This document shows, in pieces, positions 13,377-26,400 of a DNA stretch of 64,000 bases (position 1 is the first letter of the stretch; each line of letters opens with the position of its first letter). The stretch lies in contig FN649752.1 of NCBI GenBank assembly GCA_000310025.1, positions 3,204,566-3,268,565 on the forward strand. Reading direction: 5' to 3'. A program made the translations under genes and the position numbers. Below the pieces are notes generated by a model. The model ran no database searches. It was not told the DNA's origin and saw nothing but the letters and a program-made list of their open reading frames with translations. This DNA comes from Ectocarpus siliculosus (taxonomy: Eukaryota; Sar; Phaeophyceae; Ectocarpales; Ectocarpaceae).

Positions 13377-15836
13377 AGCTAGCTATGTTTCGCGTGTTTT
13401 TTTTTGGAGTGTAAGCTAGCTCACGTCACCTCACCTTTGGGATTCGTTCCCCTGCCAGACATCAAAGTGGTGCTGGCGTTGGTGGAATTTGACTGAAGAG
13501 TAGCTTCCTGTAATCATGCCGTTGCTTTCGTGGGGAAACGCTTACACCCTTTGCGTTTCCACGCGATACAGCAGGAGACATCGCATGTACTCCCCCTTTT
13601 CATTGTGGACGTCCTTTGTTTCCGCTCGAAATGTCGAGAAGCCCATCTTGGAACGAATGCCGTGCAGAGAGGCAATCTTGCCACCTCGGTAGCACCGCTT
13701 GTTTTTTTCGAGTATCACAGCTTATTTCCTTGGTACAGCAATCATTGGTTGGTTTACATATCGGATGGGATGGTTGACCGTAAAGAAGATGGTGCGCAAA
13801 TGCGTCGAAGCTTGTAAAGTCAATACTTGGGCTCTTCATCGAATTTCGATGTTGGTGGGGCTTGTTGGCAGCGTTCTATGCGGAGAAATCACTTGTGTTG
13901 CAGTTGCATGTGTGAGTTGCACATTTCCATACTCCCCAGATTCTCCCTTGCAACGGCAGGCGCCAGTCACTGCTATGTGCCCGTTATACGTGTAGGTTAG
14001 CGAGTGCACCGGTCGCATGCATGCCCCTGAGAAGTTGAGCTCTCTGACTTGTGTGTGAGCCGGACAAGGTATCATCTCTGGTTTGATGCGCGCCGATACA
14101 TTTTTCGCGAACTGACGTACGGGCTTTGACATTGCGTAAGTTCCCGGGCGCTGCGTGCACCATGGACGTATTTTTCGTGGGTTGTTTGTGCTCTTGATTC
14201 GTATTGGAGTGCACAGCACACACCATAGCCTCCCTTCCCCCCCACCAGGTGTAGTGGTGGTGGGGGTGAGAAAGAAATGTGAAAATGGCACGTTGTTGGT
14301 ATCTTGCTGACTGGCTGTTTGGCGCATTGTCGATTCAGGAACGTGGCATAGAGAAGCTGCTTGCATTTATGGGACACCGGGCGTTGGGAAAACCATTTTG
14401 AAGGAAAAGTAGATTGCCCCCCGGTCACCTCTTCATTTTGGGGGTGGTTAGCATCCATTTTGAATGGGATCAGTGTTTCGTTGCCTTTGTTCTCCTTGAG
14501 AACCGTTGCCTCTTTTCAGTACCTCAGTAGCTTCGTTTAGTTACGAGGCGGAATGCGTCTATTGAAGTATATCAAGCCGGGATTTTCCTTGGTTGCAAGC
14601 CTTTCAGACGATAAATAAGGTACAGATGAAAGTACGGACATTAGAAGGTACTTCGAAGACCGGAACGATTTTTTAATGTGAAGACAACAACACATGAAAA
14701 TGAAAGGACACGGACCGCGAGAATTCCCAGCAGCACTGCGTACACTCTTATTGTACAATTAGTTGAACGCATGTAACGTGTAAACTCTTTTTCTACTAGC
14801 TGCTGGTGGAACGGGCATGCTCGCCGGCCACGCCAGGCGGCAAGTTGATGTTGGATCGGGTTCCGGTTACCGCTAGCCTTCTTGCCTATCAACCAAGAAG
14901 ACTTAAAGATGGGGGATAAGGGGATGCATACACACAATCTCCCGACGTCTGTGGAGGACGATTCCCCCTCTTCATTTTCACATAATATCTGCTGTTCGTT
15001 AGGTTGGTACCCCTGTGGTTTTGGACGTCAATCGTTGCACCTTGTGGTATGTTTGTTTTGACGTAGTGACGTAGCAGGGCGGCCACCACGCAGCAAGGGA
15101 AAAGGGTTACAACAGTAGTATATCCATGTGCTTTCGCAGCAGTCTGGGTCCTGGCCAGGTTGCCAAGGCGAAGTATTCCCGAGAAGTATTTACCAAGATT
15201 CACTCCCACAGGCTACATTGTATCACAGGACGGGAGCAGGATGTAACATCTTACGGTTTCAAACCCCTCCCCCCCACCACGCACACCTCGCCCCGTTTGC
15301 ATGCTGCACATGTTGTTGCACATATATATCCATGATCTACATATACATGCATATGTGCATGTATCCCATCTAAAGATATACCGTAAGGTTGCGAGTCCGC
15401 GCACAGGGGTGCGATCGATTTTCAAAGCGTAATTTCTCCACAACCAGGAGGGTGCGAGAGCCAACTGATACTTCTCAGGAAAGCTCTCGATGAGATATTT
15501 ACTAAACCACCCTATTCGACAGTGGTAACCTCCTGGTTGTGGAAAAATTACGCTTTGAACATCGCTTGCACCCCTGTGTGCTAACTCGCAAAACCTTACT
15601 TACGGTAACACTAATATAATTAAAAAAATTTAGACAAAAAGATTTTAATCTGCGTAACCACCGCGGGACTGTCACACTTTCACAATCCTCCCCAAAACCC
15701 GCAACATAGATCGGATGATAGGACCTACAGAGTAGACGATCAAGAGATCGTTTGTTCAGCTCGCCTACCATTCGTTGCTTGTTCTCACGGCGTGTGTACA
15801 CCATCTGGTCGAAGAGCTTCCCATCCACTGCGCACC
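13377..15836. other. Intergenic region between NSA2 and epsilon-tubulin
   Basis: This is the only gap flanked by two same-strand genes. It should contain the NSA2 3' untranslated region and the epsilon-tubulin promoter. Open frames such as 13836-14366 (-) have low-complexity, unlikely products. The one clear structure is the palindromic element at 15379-15607, about 230 bp upstream of the tubulin start. Confidence 0.5.
15379..15607. mobile_element. 229-bp palindromic MITE-like element
   Basis: Left arm 15379-15452 and right arm 15529-15607 are imperfect reverse complements over about 75 nt, sharing blocks such as TTCAAAGCGTAATTT and CCACAACCAGGAGG. The outermost arm sequence is CCGTAAG on the left and CTTACGG on the right, each flanked by TA. 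That fits a TA target-site duplication of a Tc1/mariner-type non-autonomous element. The 76-nt centre has no coding potential. It sits just upstream of epsilon-tubulin, in its probable promoter region. Confidence 0.7.
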
Positions 15837-18685
15837 ATGGTCCGGGAAATCGTCAGCATCCATGTCGGCCAGTGTGGGAATCAAATCGGGCGTGCTTTTT
15901 GGAAGGAAGCCCTCGCGGAGCATGCGAGCGCCAATGTTGACGGCGTGTTCGATGACTGCATGAGCACATTCTTCCGCAATGTTGACAACCGCACTAATCG
16001 TAATGTCGCGATCGGTGATGGCAGACAACCGATTTATGATCTGAAGGCCCGAGCTATCCTCATTGACATGGAGACCGGCCCAGTGTCTGAGACGAACAGG
16101 GGCGAGTTGGGAGAGTTGTTCGACGAGCGACAGTTTGTGACGGGTGTGTCTGGAGCTGGGAACAACTGGGCCCATGGAAACGTAATATATGGCCCTGAGT
16201 ACAACGATGAGCTGCTGGAGGTTCGTGCAAGCCTCGTGTTGCTACTACTGTATATGCACAACGTCCGTAAATTTTCTCCTCCAGGCCAGGGCGTTTGTAC
16301 CGATTTACCGGCCCGCATTGAATGAATGCGGAGCACGCTGGTTGGTGCGCGCGTTTTTTTATGCGATCACAACATGTAGGAGACTCGTACTGTTCAACAT
16401 CAACTTCGTTGATTCGCGCACTACAGCAGTAGTCGATACTACGTACGACCCGCAGTTTCTCTGTACGGGCATTATATTCTACATACGTGTGGCCAGATCA
16501 TTGACCACCAGGACCCATGCGCCAGTCGTTATTGTCTGTTACTTGTCCCTCTTCAGGCTGTGCGACGAGCAGCGGAGACGTGTGATTCACTGCAGTCCTT
16601 CTTCCTGATGCATTCCTTGGGAGGCGGAACCGGATCAGGGCTAGGGACGTATTTACTCACTTTGTTGGAAGACCACTTCCCGGACGTGTATCGTTTTTCG
16701 ACTGTGGTGTTCCCGTCAGAGGACGATGATGTCATCACCAGCCCATACAATTCAGTTCTCGCGCTCAGTGAGCTTACGGAGCACGCTCACTGTGTGCTGC
16801 CGGTGGACAACGCTTCTTTGGCGAACATCGTGGCATCGTGAGTGCTGGATGTGTCATCTGCTATCAGCGAGGGTAGATTGAATCCACTTTCGTAGCGTAA
16901 CACTATTATTGCAATCTTTCTGATGAAGAAACTTTTAAAAAAGAAACACTCGAACATAAACCGCGAGAAGCTCGCAGTGCCGATGAGGTAGGTGCCAATG
17001 AATAACGGCGTGCGTTGGCGAAGAAATACCTGGTGTTGTCGCCATGTTCAAAACTCCCGCTGTAGGGAGGCGGGTTGCGGGTCTATGTAGTCTATTGTGC
17101 TAGGCTTGGCAGCCCGACTACTGCCGTTGTTTCAAGAGGTCTTGAGGCTTGACTGCATTGTTCGTCTGTAACAGAGGTCGGCAGGATTGCGATCAAGCTC
17201 GATGACTCGACGCTACCACTGCGCACGTCTCATCCTTCAGGTGGGACTCCGGCCCTGATCTGCGACCCGTCGGAACGGGCACCTCCTCGGGGTTCGACAG
17301 TATGAATAGCTTGGTGGCGAGACTACTGACTGACCTGACCGCTTCGATGCGGTTCGCCGGCGATCTCAATGTCGACTTAAACGAGATTACCACAAACTTG
17401 GTACCGTTCCCGCGATTACATTATTTGCTGTCGAGTGTCAGCCCCTTGCCAACTCGAAGCTCAGCAGAGGTATTCGATGGACGCACAATCCCTCCTGCGG
17501 CTGCTGGCTTTGATGGAAGGCCGCGGCGCATGGCGCAAATGTTTTCTGGGGCTTTTTCGGCCTCAAACATGCTCATGCGGGCAGACCCCAGGTTCGTGGC
17601 AGTTGTGACCAGCTGTGATTGCAACGGCACCGGGCACCGGCTCGGGTGGATACGAACCTTCGTCGGCGCGTACCTGATGGCGTCCCACGTGTGCTTGCCG
17701 CGTGAATTGTGCAGGAGGTCCAAGTTTTTGGCTTGCGGGTTGCTGGTCAGAGGCGAGGTGGTTGTCTCCGATGTTAACGCTAACATTGAGCGCCTTGCTG
17801 CTGAGCTCGATATGGTACATTGGAACCCGGAAGGATACAAGATTGGGTTATGTTCGGTGCCACCCGTTGGAACAACGCAATCGCTCCTGTGTCTTTCCAA
17901 CAACTGCTGTATTATGTGAGGAGGGAGTTTGTGTTGCACCAAAATTGCATGTACTATGTATGCTAGTATATTTAGCATTTTGGTACGACGTAAGCGTTGC
18001 TCGATCAGGACACTCCTCTGCTTTGCGTGCAGCATTCCGAAAAGATAGACCGGAGGAGGTGGTGTTGGATGTGTCAGGATTCTCGGACACTTCCCTATGC
18101 AGTAAACTATAGGAAAACCGAAAGCGCACTACAAGTTATGCTCTCGTTTTTTCAGGGATACCTTCGCTGACCTGAGACGCCGCTTCATCCAGCTTTATCA
18201 CAGAGAAGCAATGCTTCATCACTACACAGAGGTGAGCGTATCTCCATAGTGCTATTTCTGCAATTGACGAGATAATCGTCTGGAAATCCGCTAATATCCT
18301 ATTGCTCAGACTTAATGTTTTTCCTCGTTCTGAACAGAAACAAGATACAAACGCGATTATGTTCTCCAACCCGAGAATACTTCGCCAACAACGGCATCTA
18401 TCTGTAGTTAGGGCAGCATGCTTCCATCTGATGTGTTTTGCGAGTTTACATCTTGGTGGCTACGCTGTCGGTGCAACCATGGAGATTTTCTTGGAGACGG
18501 GAAGAAATGAACGATCACCCCCCGTGGCAAATATGTGTGCTTGCGTCCTCCTGCAGTTTATGGAGCGCGGAGGCTTCGACGAAGCATTGGAGAGTCTGGA
18601 CAGTCTCATCGCAGACTACGCTGAGCTAGACAAGGCTAGCGAGCCCAATGATTCATGTCCCCGCGACACAACAGTAGCCTTTTAG
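15837..18685 (+). CDS. TUBE1: Epsilon-tubulin
   Basis: Epsilon-tubulin is a centriolar tubulin required for stable triplet or doublet microtubules of basal bodies. Exons 15837-16220, 16557-16837, 17241-17591, 17715-17915, 18156-18231 and 18557-18685 join in phase to 473 residues, the family's typical size. The N-terminus has VGQCGNQIG (nucleotide-binding loop), exon 2 has HSLGGGTGSGLGTYLL (tubulin signature GGGTGSG) and DDVITSPYNS, and exon 3 has FDSMNSLVARLL, DLNEI and NLVPFPRLHYL. Exon 4 has WNPEGYK and SVPPVG. The epsilon rather than alpha, beta, gamma or delta class is shown by SFFLMHS, FFRNVDNR and the C-terminal region in exons 5 and 6. The intron 17592-17714 is 123 nt, a multiple of three, and has no in-frame stop, so retention would insert 41 residues. 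The gene is convergent with CCDC113, 223 bp away. Confidence 0.95.
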
Positions 18686-18908
18686 ATTTGGTGTGCCAGA
18701 CAACAACGCAGAGAATTAGTTCATAGTGCTGGACACCAAAGCAGCTGTCGGCTACCATCTAAACGAGCTTGACGCCCTCCAAGCAACCTCGCCACCCTCC
18801 TCGCGATATTAGCATTTGAACGTCGGCATGCGTTAAGATTCGGCGATGAGGAAAACCGACTAGGCGGTGTTGTGTCAGTATAGAATTTATTCCGATTGAC
18901 TTGATTCC

Positions 18909-21900
18909 CTATGCGCTGAGTCTCTTTGCCTCGGCCCTTGCTCTTCTTGCTCCGATGCTTGCAATTTCCACCTGACGACGAGAACGGGAGAAGCGTTGCT
19001 TGAAAGAGATAAGATAGCTGGCAATCCCGTTGCCGCAAAGGCCCGCGTACTCTTGTATGCATAGGAATTCAACAACAACGTGTATGCATACGCTTTAGGC
19101 AGTGTTCGTGCCAGGACGAGAGTCGGTATATCATGTAGAAAGGCCAAGCACTTTGAGAATCCGTGGGTACCACACGTTTTGGGAATGGTGGTGATGACCT
19201 CAGGACTGCATCGATATTCCGCACCTTCCGCTCCCAGTTGGCCAAGTACGATTGCAACTGATACACGGTCGCCTTTTGCGCAATGTAGTCGTCCACGTTT
19301 GGCATTTCCTGGGTATCCGCCTGAGTAGCATATCAGGAACCACAAATGAAGATTGGAGTCATGCAACGGTAGGGATAGCACATTATGGCCCAGAACCTTC
19401 GGTTATTCAGATGAATAACCAACCAATAATCTTCGAATATCAACTCCGATTTCAAATTTCAATCGTGTTTCATCTAGCCCATCGGATTACCTGTCACGTC
19501 ATATTTTCATGTTGTGTCAATGTCCATTTCAGGCTGAGATATAGAGTTTCTCACGTTTGAGACTCAGAAGGGATTCGTGCACCCCTACCGTTGCATGAGT
19601 CATTGGTTCACTGGTATGTAAAAGTGACGGAATGAAATGCGACAATTACTGTGCAAAGTAGCTTGTTGAGGCATGGGGGTGGATGTAAGGACACCCGGTG
19701 TTGTACTTTATTTCGACCTTCCACCTTAGGAAAGCATGCCGTTCAATCTTATCCCCGGCTGTTTCGCTCTGGCCACGACACTTCATTCCGTTGGAGAAAT
19801 TTCCGCGACGTATGGTTTGCGCTCCCTCCTGTCCCAGGACGCGGCGGTACCTTGAAGACTTCCACGGAAACAAAGAGAATCAAACGCCTTATAGCACGAT
19901 ACCACCACACCGCCGGTTGCGTGCGGCGGCATTTCATCAACAAGATCAATATGAATTCTGATTTATTCCGGCTCACCTTATGCTGGCCTAGTTTCTTCTT
20001 TGCCCGTCGTTCGGCAGTAATCTCCGTGGCAACCGCCCCGTTCTCTTCCTTGATCTTGCTTAGTGTCTCTGTTCTCAGTCGTATCTGGAAGATTGGGAAA
20101 ATTGTGCAAAACTAATGTGACACATTGGACGATATTTTCTAACAAGTCATTGTCGAAATCGCCCATTGTTTCGAAATTAACGTACAGAAACCAGCCCTGA
20201 CTACAATGCCACTAAATGTAGTTGAAGGACTGTCAGAGCGAGAACTTCAGAGCCAGATAGAGGAAAGTATATCTGGTAGCATGCCTTCGCTGAGACACCA
20301 AATGTTGGCGCTCAACGCAACCCACCGGCCCATCACCTCTTTGGACAGCCACTCGCTTTCGGCCAGGCGCTGGTGAAGCAAGTTCTTCAGAGTGTTGAGA
20401 GCTTGGACGGTTTTTCCAGTGGTCATCTTGAGCTGGAAAATCCACAGAGCCGATCACGAAGACAAGGATGATCAAGACTAAAACATCAATAGTAGAGTGA
20501 TGGCGAAGGACTTGTACAGCGTGAGTCGCCTGCCGTGCTAACTGGCACTCGTTTCAACAGAAACTGCCGACTAGATGTAGCCTACTTACAGAATTGCCCG
20601 CTGGCAACACTGAACAAATATTCACACCTTGAGTAGCTCGTCGTTGCGCTCCTCGATGCGGCTGACGTATTGTTTGTTTTCGATTTGAAGTTGGTGGAAA
20701 TCGATGTAGTGTAGAGCATCGCCCATGTCATCTTTCTGTCGGAGCTGGCCTTCCACCTGTGAAGCCGACCAGCTTTCATATCACACATATTTATGCAGCA
20801 ACATACAAGAGTGGGAGCACGTGCGTGCGCTCGATCGGCACAACCAAACGCGAGCAAAAGTACGAAAGCTATTAAAGTTGGCGCTACAATAATAGCTGCC
20901 CTCGTCGTTTTACGTCGCTGCAAATATAGCTGCCGCTGTAGTTTAGCTGCGTCCGAATGAAACATATTAAATTTCGCCATCTGATTGCCTCACCTTTTGC
21001 AGTTGGCCTTTGAGGGTGGTGTTTTTGAGTCGGAGCTTTTCGGTCATTGCATCACGTTGTCGGAGCTTGTCCTCCATGTATCTTATAACCTGAGTGTTAG
21101 GCAAGCAGAGTCGGCATGAAGTTGCGCAGGCAAGGGACAATGGTTTCTGTCTGATGGCCCTACCTTATGCCTCTGCCAGCCCTGGGCATTCAAAAAAGTG
21201 TATGTCTATCCCACATCATCCGAACTGTCTGGCGTTTGTCTCTTCCTCCAGTATGGCCCTTGAGAGCGTTCGGACCAGGTTTCACAAACAATCGCAAGCG
21301 CTGACAATTCGAGCGGCAACCCTGCTTGTGTATCCGGAGCCAACGAGCCTGTTGTTGACATCCTGGCATATTGGAGGTGGTGGCGCTGTTGCTATTATTG
21401 CCTTTTGGAAAATTAAAATCGCTTTGTCCCCTATTCAGCCCTTCCCCTCTTCCCTGGTCTACTCTTCCAGTCAAACAATTCAGTTGCGGCGGTCATAAGC
21501 TACAGTTACGAAAACGACGGAAGACATGTAGACTATTGCATGCCTGGTACACCGAAGCAGCAGACTACATACAGACAGCACATTGTCTACTGTAGACAAA
21601 ACACAAAAAAATTAAAATAAGGTGGAAGACTCAACGACCTGGGTACGTCGTAGCACATATTCTTGTATTGTTAGTGGGGCTTTCTCTCCCCACCTTTTCT
21701 GCCATGGTATTCCCTGTTCTCATGTTTTCGGCGCCCACAACGATGTCCCTCTTAAACTCGTAGGCCTCTTTCTTGAGATCGGCAATGCGGATGTCGGTCT
21801 CCTCCAAGACCGCCTTTAGGGTGTCAATCAGCTTCTCAGAGTTTCGTTTCGTGTCTTCCAGCTTGAGGTTGAGAATCATTGGGGACAGCAGGAAACAAAG

Positions 21901-22518
21901 ATGTCAGGGATGGCGTGGTGTAGCTATGCATATTAGATGCATATCACCGCTGAATGTCATGCTACATGTAGTACTTCAGAAGAGTTCGCTCCCAGCCTAC
22001 AGACCCTCCTCACATCTTTGTGCGCCACCTCCTGCTCGTGCACGCCGATTTCGACCTTCTGCTCAATGGTCAATACCGTCGGGAGCTGTCTGCGACGCTG
22101 TCGATTGGTCGTCTTCCGCTTTTCTTCGTCGACCTCTGCAACCTCGGAGGCGTGTCGCTCGTAGTACGACTTGAATATGCGGTTCTCGAGCCGTAAATCT
22201 TCCAACTCTCGCTGCACATCATCCAGCTGCCGCGTCGTTGTTGGTACATTACACGCAGCACGATCAGGTGCAATATAAGCGAGATTACTTCATACGGACG
22301 TGGAAGACTATGTAATGCGAACTGCTTGGCTCAGAAAGTCCTGCTCATAGGATGGATGCGGGTCGAGCTACTGGTCCGACGAAGTACGGCTGTACGAAGC
22401 ACACTACAGCAGTGTTGCTGTACATGTCTACTGCCGTGTACAAATCAGCAGCATGATCTAACCCAGAGAGCCTTGGTTCCTGTACTACCTGGTCTAGATC
22501 GTCAGCGTCGCCGTCCAT
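18909..22518 (-). CDS. CCDC113: Ciliary coiled-coil protein CCDC113 (CFAP263)
   Basis: CCDC113 works with CCDC96 on the axoneme near the nexin-dynein regulatory complex and radial spokes. Nine exons, all joined in phase 0, give 332 residues: 22489-22518, 22014-22226, 21694-21861, 20994-21089, 20628-20756, 20337-20432, 19977-20084, 19225-19320 and 18909-18971. The product is almost entirely coiled coil. Family signatures are LTIEQKVEI in exon 2, RYMEDKLRQRDAMTEKLRLK in exon 4, the DUF4201-type core LHYIDFHQLQIEN with IEERNDELLK in exon 5, and NWERK joined to VEIA at the last junction. The order and length match CCDC113 better than CCDC96, which has a long acidic N-terminus. The first exon encodes only ten acidic residues before the first intron. 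The MYB gene is divergent, 946 bp away. Confidence 0.92.
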
Positions 22519-23464
22519 GGCGGTTCTTCAAGTCTATCCCCGCTTTCTTAGTCTTCAAGTAGAGAGGTCATTCAGATCCAAGCCCATTCGTGCTGTGGGA
22601 GACAAAGATGCTGGGTTTTAGCTGCAAATCTCTTGAAGGATTTGCTGTTTTTGGCACAGGGTGGCAGTTACACGGAGGTTTTCATAAATGTGCGGATCCA
22701 CCCGGCATGTAGACTACAGCAGACACGGTGCCCCTACACCTCACCTCTGGTGGTGGTTGTGGAGACAGACCGAGCGCAGATGGAAGTGTTGTATATCTGC
22801 TGCCCTATCCGCCTTTTCCATCCCCCCTGTCTCTCGTTCGGGTACCAGTTCGACGCTGAAGGTAGAACCACAAGTGATGATGGATGGCCAAGAGCAGCTT
22901 CGTTCGGCGACACTTCCTTCGCCCCGTAACCCCCCGGAAAAACGCATGTCTCGGTCAGCTTCCCAGGTGGATCAGAGCTAGCGAGTAGGACCCCTCTCAT
23001 CCATGAACTAAGAACGCTCAGCCAAATATTGACAATTAGTGCAGGTTTCAAGCAGTGATCGCTCGTTCCCGCCACTTACCCATTTATGATAACAAAACAG
23101 CAAGAAGCAGAAGCATGAGCAGGTGTGGTGTGTAGATTGTTCCAGTAAAAATGTGTACGTTCAAGGATTTTGGTTGGTTCTTCAACTGCTCGTCTCTTCG
23201 CTGGTCTTCCTTTGCTCCGCGCTTCTCTGTTCTAGTGTTGTCATGCCCAAAGTGTAAGTTGTAGAGCTAGCTCCACCCGCCGCCCGTCGTATGTCGGTTT
23301 CGATCTTCGGTCGACCGTTGGCTGCTCTTTCACACGTTGTTGACAACACCCGACCGTAACCGGCGTTGTGTCGTGACCCCCCCCTGCTGTCGGACTGTCT
23401 GTCTTGTGTGTTGTGCGTGCCACGGTCGTATTTTTAAAAGGCGGTTAAACGCCTCGATGCTAGA
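22519..23464. promoter_or_regulatory. Divergent promoter region CCDC113/MYB
   Basis: The 946-bp spacer between two divergent starts must hold both promoters and 5' leaders. Several open frames cross it on both strands without any recognisable product. No specific motif can be assigned. If an additional 5' exon of the MYB gene exists, it would lie here. Confidence 0.45.
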
Positions 23465-26400
23465 ATGTCACCGCACGCTGCGAAAGCGCGAGGTATCTTC
23501 GACAGAGGCGCTTCCGCAGCACCCATCGGTGGTGGAAACGAAATGGGAGGAGCCCAGCCTACCGATGAAAACGATGACGGACTTATAGCGGAGGCGAATC
23601 TCTTTGACGCTGCTGGCGGAGGAAGCGAGGGGGATTTGGTTGGCGTGGCACCGGCAGATGAAGACTTGGCGATGGCATGGTCTGGCTCTCGGCTAGTGCG
23701 GTCAACCTCCATGTCTTCTACAGGATCTGCGGATGCTGAGGAGTCCGAGGTGAGACCGGGGTGTTCGTACACGACTAATTTATACGACACACGACCCATG
23801 TTGGTTTACTCGTCTGTTAATGTGGAAGACAGCCGTCAGAGGTACGGAGTCTCCTCTCTCCACAAAAATTTCGGAATTTTTATTTACAGCACGAAGAGAC
23901 ATTCACAGCAAGCGTATCTACTCGAAGGTGTGCCTGTGGCCTTGTGCAGACTATTGTTTAACGATCGCTTTCGGGATACCATGTATTACCGACGCATCCA
24001 GTTTGCTTTTTCAATGCAAAGTTGTCCAAATACATTTGGCTGATATCGGCGCACATTTGACACAGCTGGTTGTTCCATTCTAGCGCAACAACCTCCGTCA
24101 TGTGGTTGGCCAAGATTTCGCTTTTTCAGTTCGTTGTTGGGTCGTGGTTGCCTAAAAGATACCCCGGCGGGAAAGCCTCACCGCCATAAAGGGACGCGCC
24201 TCACATATGTGCCTACATATAATGTGTTTATGGGGCACAGGCAGCATGTCGTATACGCCGAATGATTTTTCTCCGATACCCTTTTATTTCCGTGACATTC
24301 TCTACGCAAAACCACCTCAGGGACTGAGGCAGGCCCCTATAATACTATGTCGGGCTTGACCCTGTCGGGCCCGCTGTTCTATTATACCCCCATCCCTTCG
24401 TCGTCTTTGTACATCGTCCATTCCCTCTACCGCTCGTTATTGGCTGAGAACATGTTTTGTTTGTCGTTGTTGTCTTGACATTAAAAATAGTTCCGGTCTC
24501 CGCTCAGTACCTTCCTATATCCGTTCTGTCCTTGGTCACAAGCTAACTATCCAAAGACGCATTTCTAGATGTCTCTCTCCCTCTTCGAGTTGTAGGCATA
24601 GAAGTAAGTCCTCGTGTGTGAAAGGAGGCAGGGGTCGAGGAGGGTGCGCTTTTGCTGGTGACCCTATCTTCTCTGATACTCCTGTGTACCATGCAGCAAC
24701 TTGGTGCTCGTCTTACTGCGGGCTGAGCTCCCCCCATAGTTCCTATTTCGGTCTCTTCTTGTTCATTTAACATCGGTAGCGTTTACCAATCGGGCTGATA
24801 AAATTTGTTCGTAATTTGTTTTGTCGCAGGGCGGGATAACTTCATTTTTCTGTCCTGCGAAACCGACGGAAATTTGCTGTCTCGCAAACAGGTTGCGTTA
24901 CGTTCAAGGAACACCATTTTGCTTGCTAACGTACATCACACACAGTATCATCAAATTTCGACCCTCGAACATAATCAGGGAGGCTTCTCAGAGAGACAAA
25001 GCGTTCTGTGTGACGGGGTCTATAGATAAGATTGTCGTGGAGTACAGATGGGATGAGGTAGAAAAATCAAGTACATATGAATTTTTCCATGTGCCACATC
25101 TGCCACGCAGTGTACCTGGATATTTGCCTTCATATTTTTTTTGTTTGGGTCGTCTTTAATTTATTTTCTCGCCAAATGTCGACGTCCAGGTCCACGCGGC
25201 TTGCAAATCCTTACAAAAAGCGTTTTCTTTTTAGTTACAGGACATCGATCAGGCGGAGCCCCCACAGCGGCCGATTTCCCATGGAACAGGCCGTTATTCG
25301 TCAACAACTCCGGCCGTAGTGGCGATTCAAGACGTTGCCAACCCTCTAAAGCAACCTTACTGTAGGCGAAGTCTCGACGTAAACTCCTTCGCAGGAGTAT
25401 AGCAGCGTGAAGTTTGGTGCTGAAAGCTGCGAAACGGTCTTGAAGCAGCTGCTCTTCATTTTGGATCTCACGGTATTTACCAGGTTAAGAGCGAAATCAG
25501 GGCAAACCAAATTTCTACGCGTGTAGAACATGACATACGTAAGGTATCCCGCTGATTTCATAGGCCGCAACAATCTGTGTGGGGAGTACCAGCGGTGACA
25601 AAGGTGTGCACCAGATGGTGTCACAGGGCAACACATCATGGGGGCTCAAGCGGGGTACTATCGATTTTCGCGGAGCCCCTTTGTCATGTTTTTTTGCTTT
25701 TTGTGTGACTTGCAACCCGGGGTTCAGGCTAATACGAATCTTTTTCTGAACCCGCACCCCCCACTTGAAAACTGCACCTCCCCCTCCCTTTATCCCGTAC
25801 TCTTCGGTGGATAGAGATTGATTCTTTGTGTTTTTGTACAAAAAAAGAGAGCGCTGCACAAACGCGATATATTTAGCGGTGAATATCGTCACCCCCCGGG
25901 GCGAACGCAAGGACAAAGCACAGAAGCTACGATATTGCTTTCCGGTAGTTGAGAAGTTATTGTTGTTGTTCTTTGTTTCACAGCAGTAGAAAAGCAAAAA
26001 CCATCGAGGTTTATGGGCGACAAGGAAACGAGGGGGATGCCCTCGTCACTAGCACATTTGGCTGCGTGTGTTTGCTGGCGTCGGACAAAGCCATACAGTG
26101 GAGGAATCGTATTCTAACTGTAGTCGTTTTCTTTTCTTTTACTTCTTTTTTTTTTATATGCTTCCCGTACTACTTTGAGAAGTCCTCGGATATTCATCCT
26201 TGTCGGCAACTTCGGCCATTTTTTTTTTGGAGGGCGGATTTTTGTATTTTTTAGAGGATATTGCGGTACGCGGCGCTTGTGGCAGTTTAAGAGGATACCA
26301 CACATGATAAGAAACTCGAATCGATACATACGACCGATCCATAGGTTATCAGACATTGATAAAAAGGCGAAACACACGGTGCTCATTCTTTTCATCTGTG

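Noticed and set aside
13836-14458. Minus-strand open frames of 128-176 codons upstream of epsilon-tubulin.
   Set aside because: Compositionally odd, mutually overlapping in different frames, no recognisable motif.
17592-17714. Continuous open frame through this stretch taken as tubulin coding sequence.
   Set aside because: Splicing it out restores the epsilon-tubulin alignment and length, so it is an intron.
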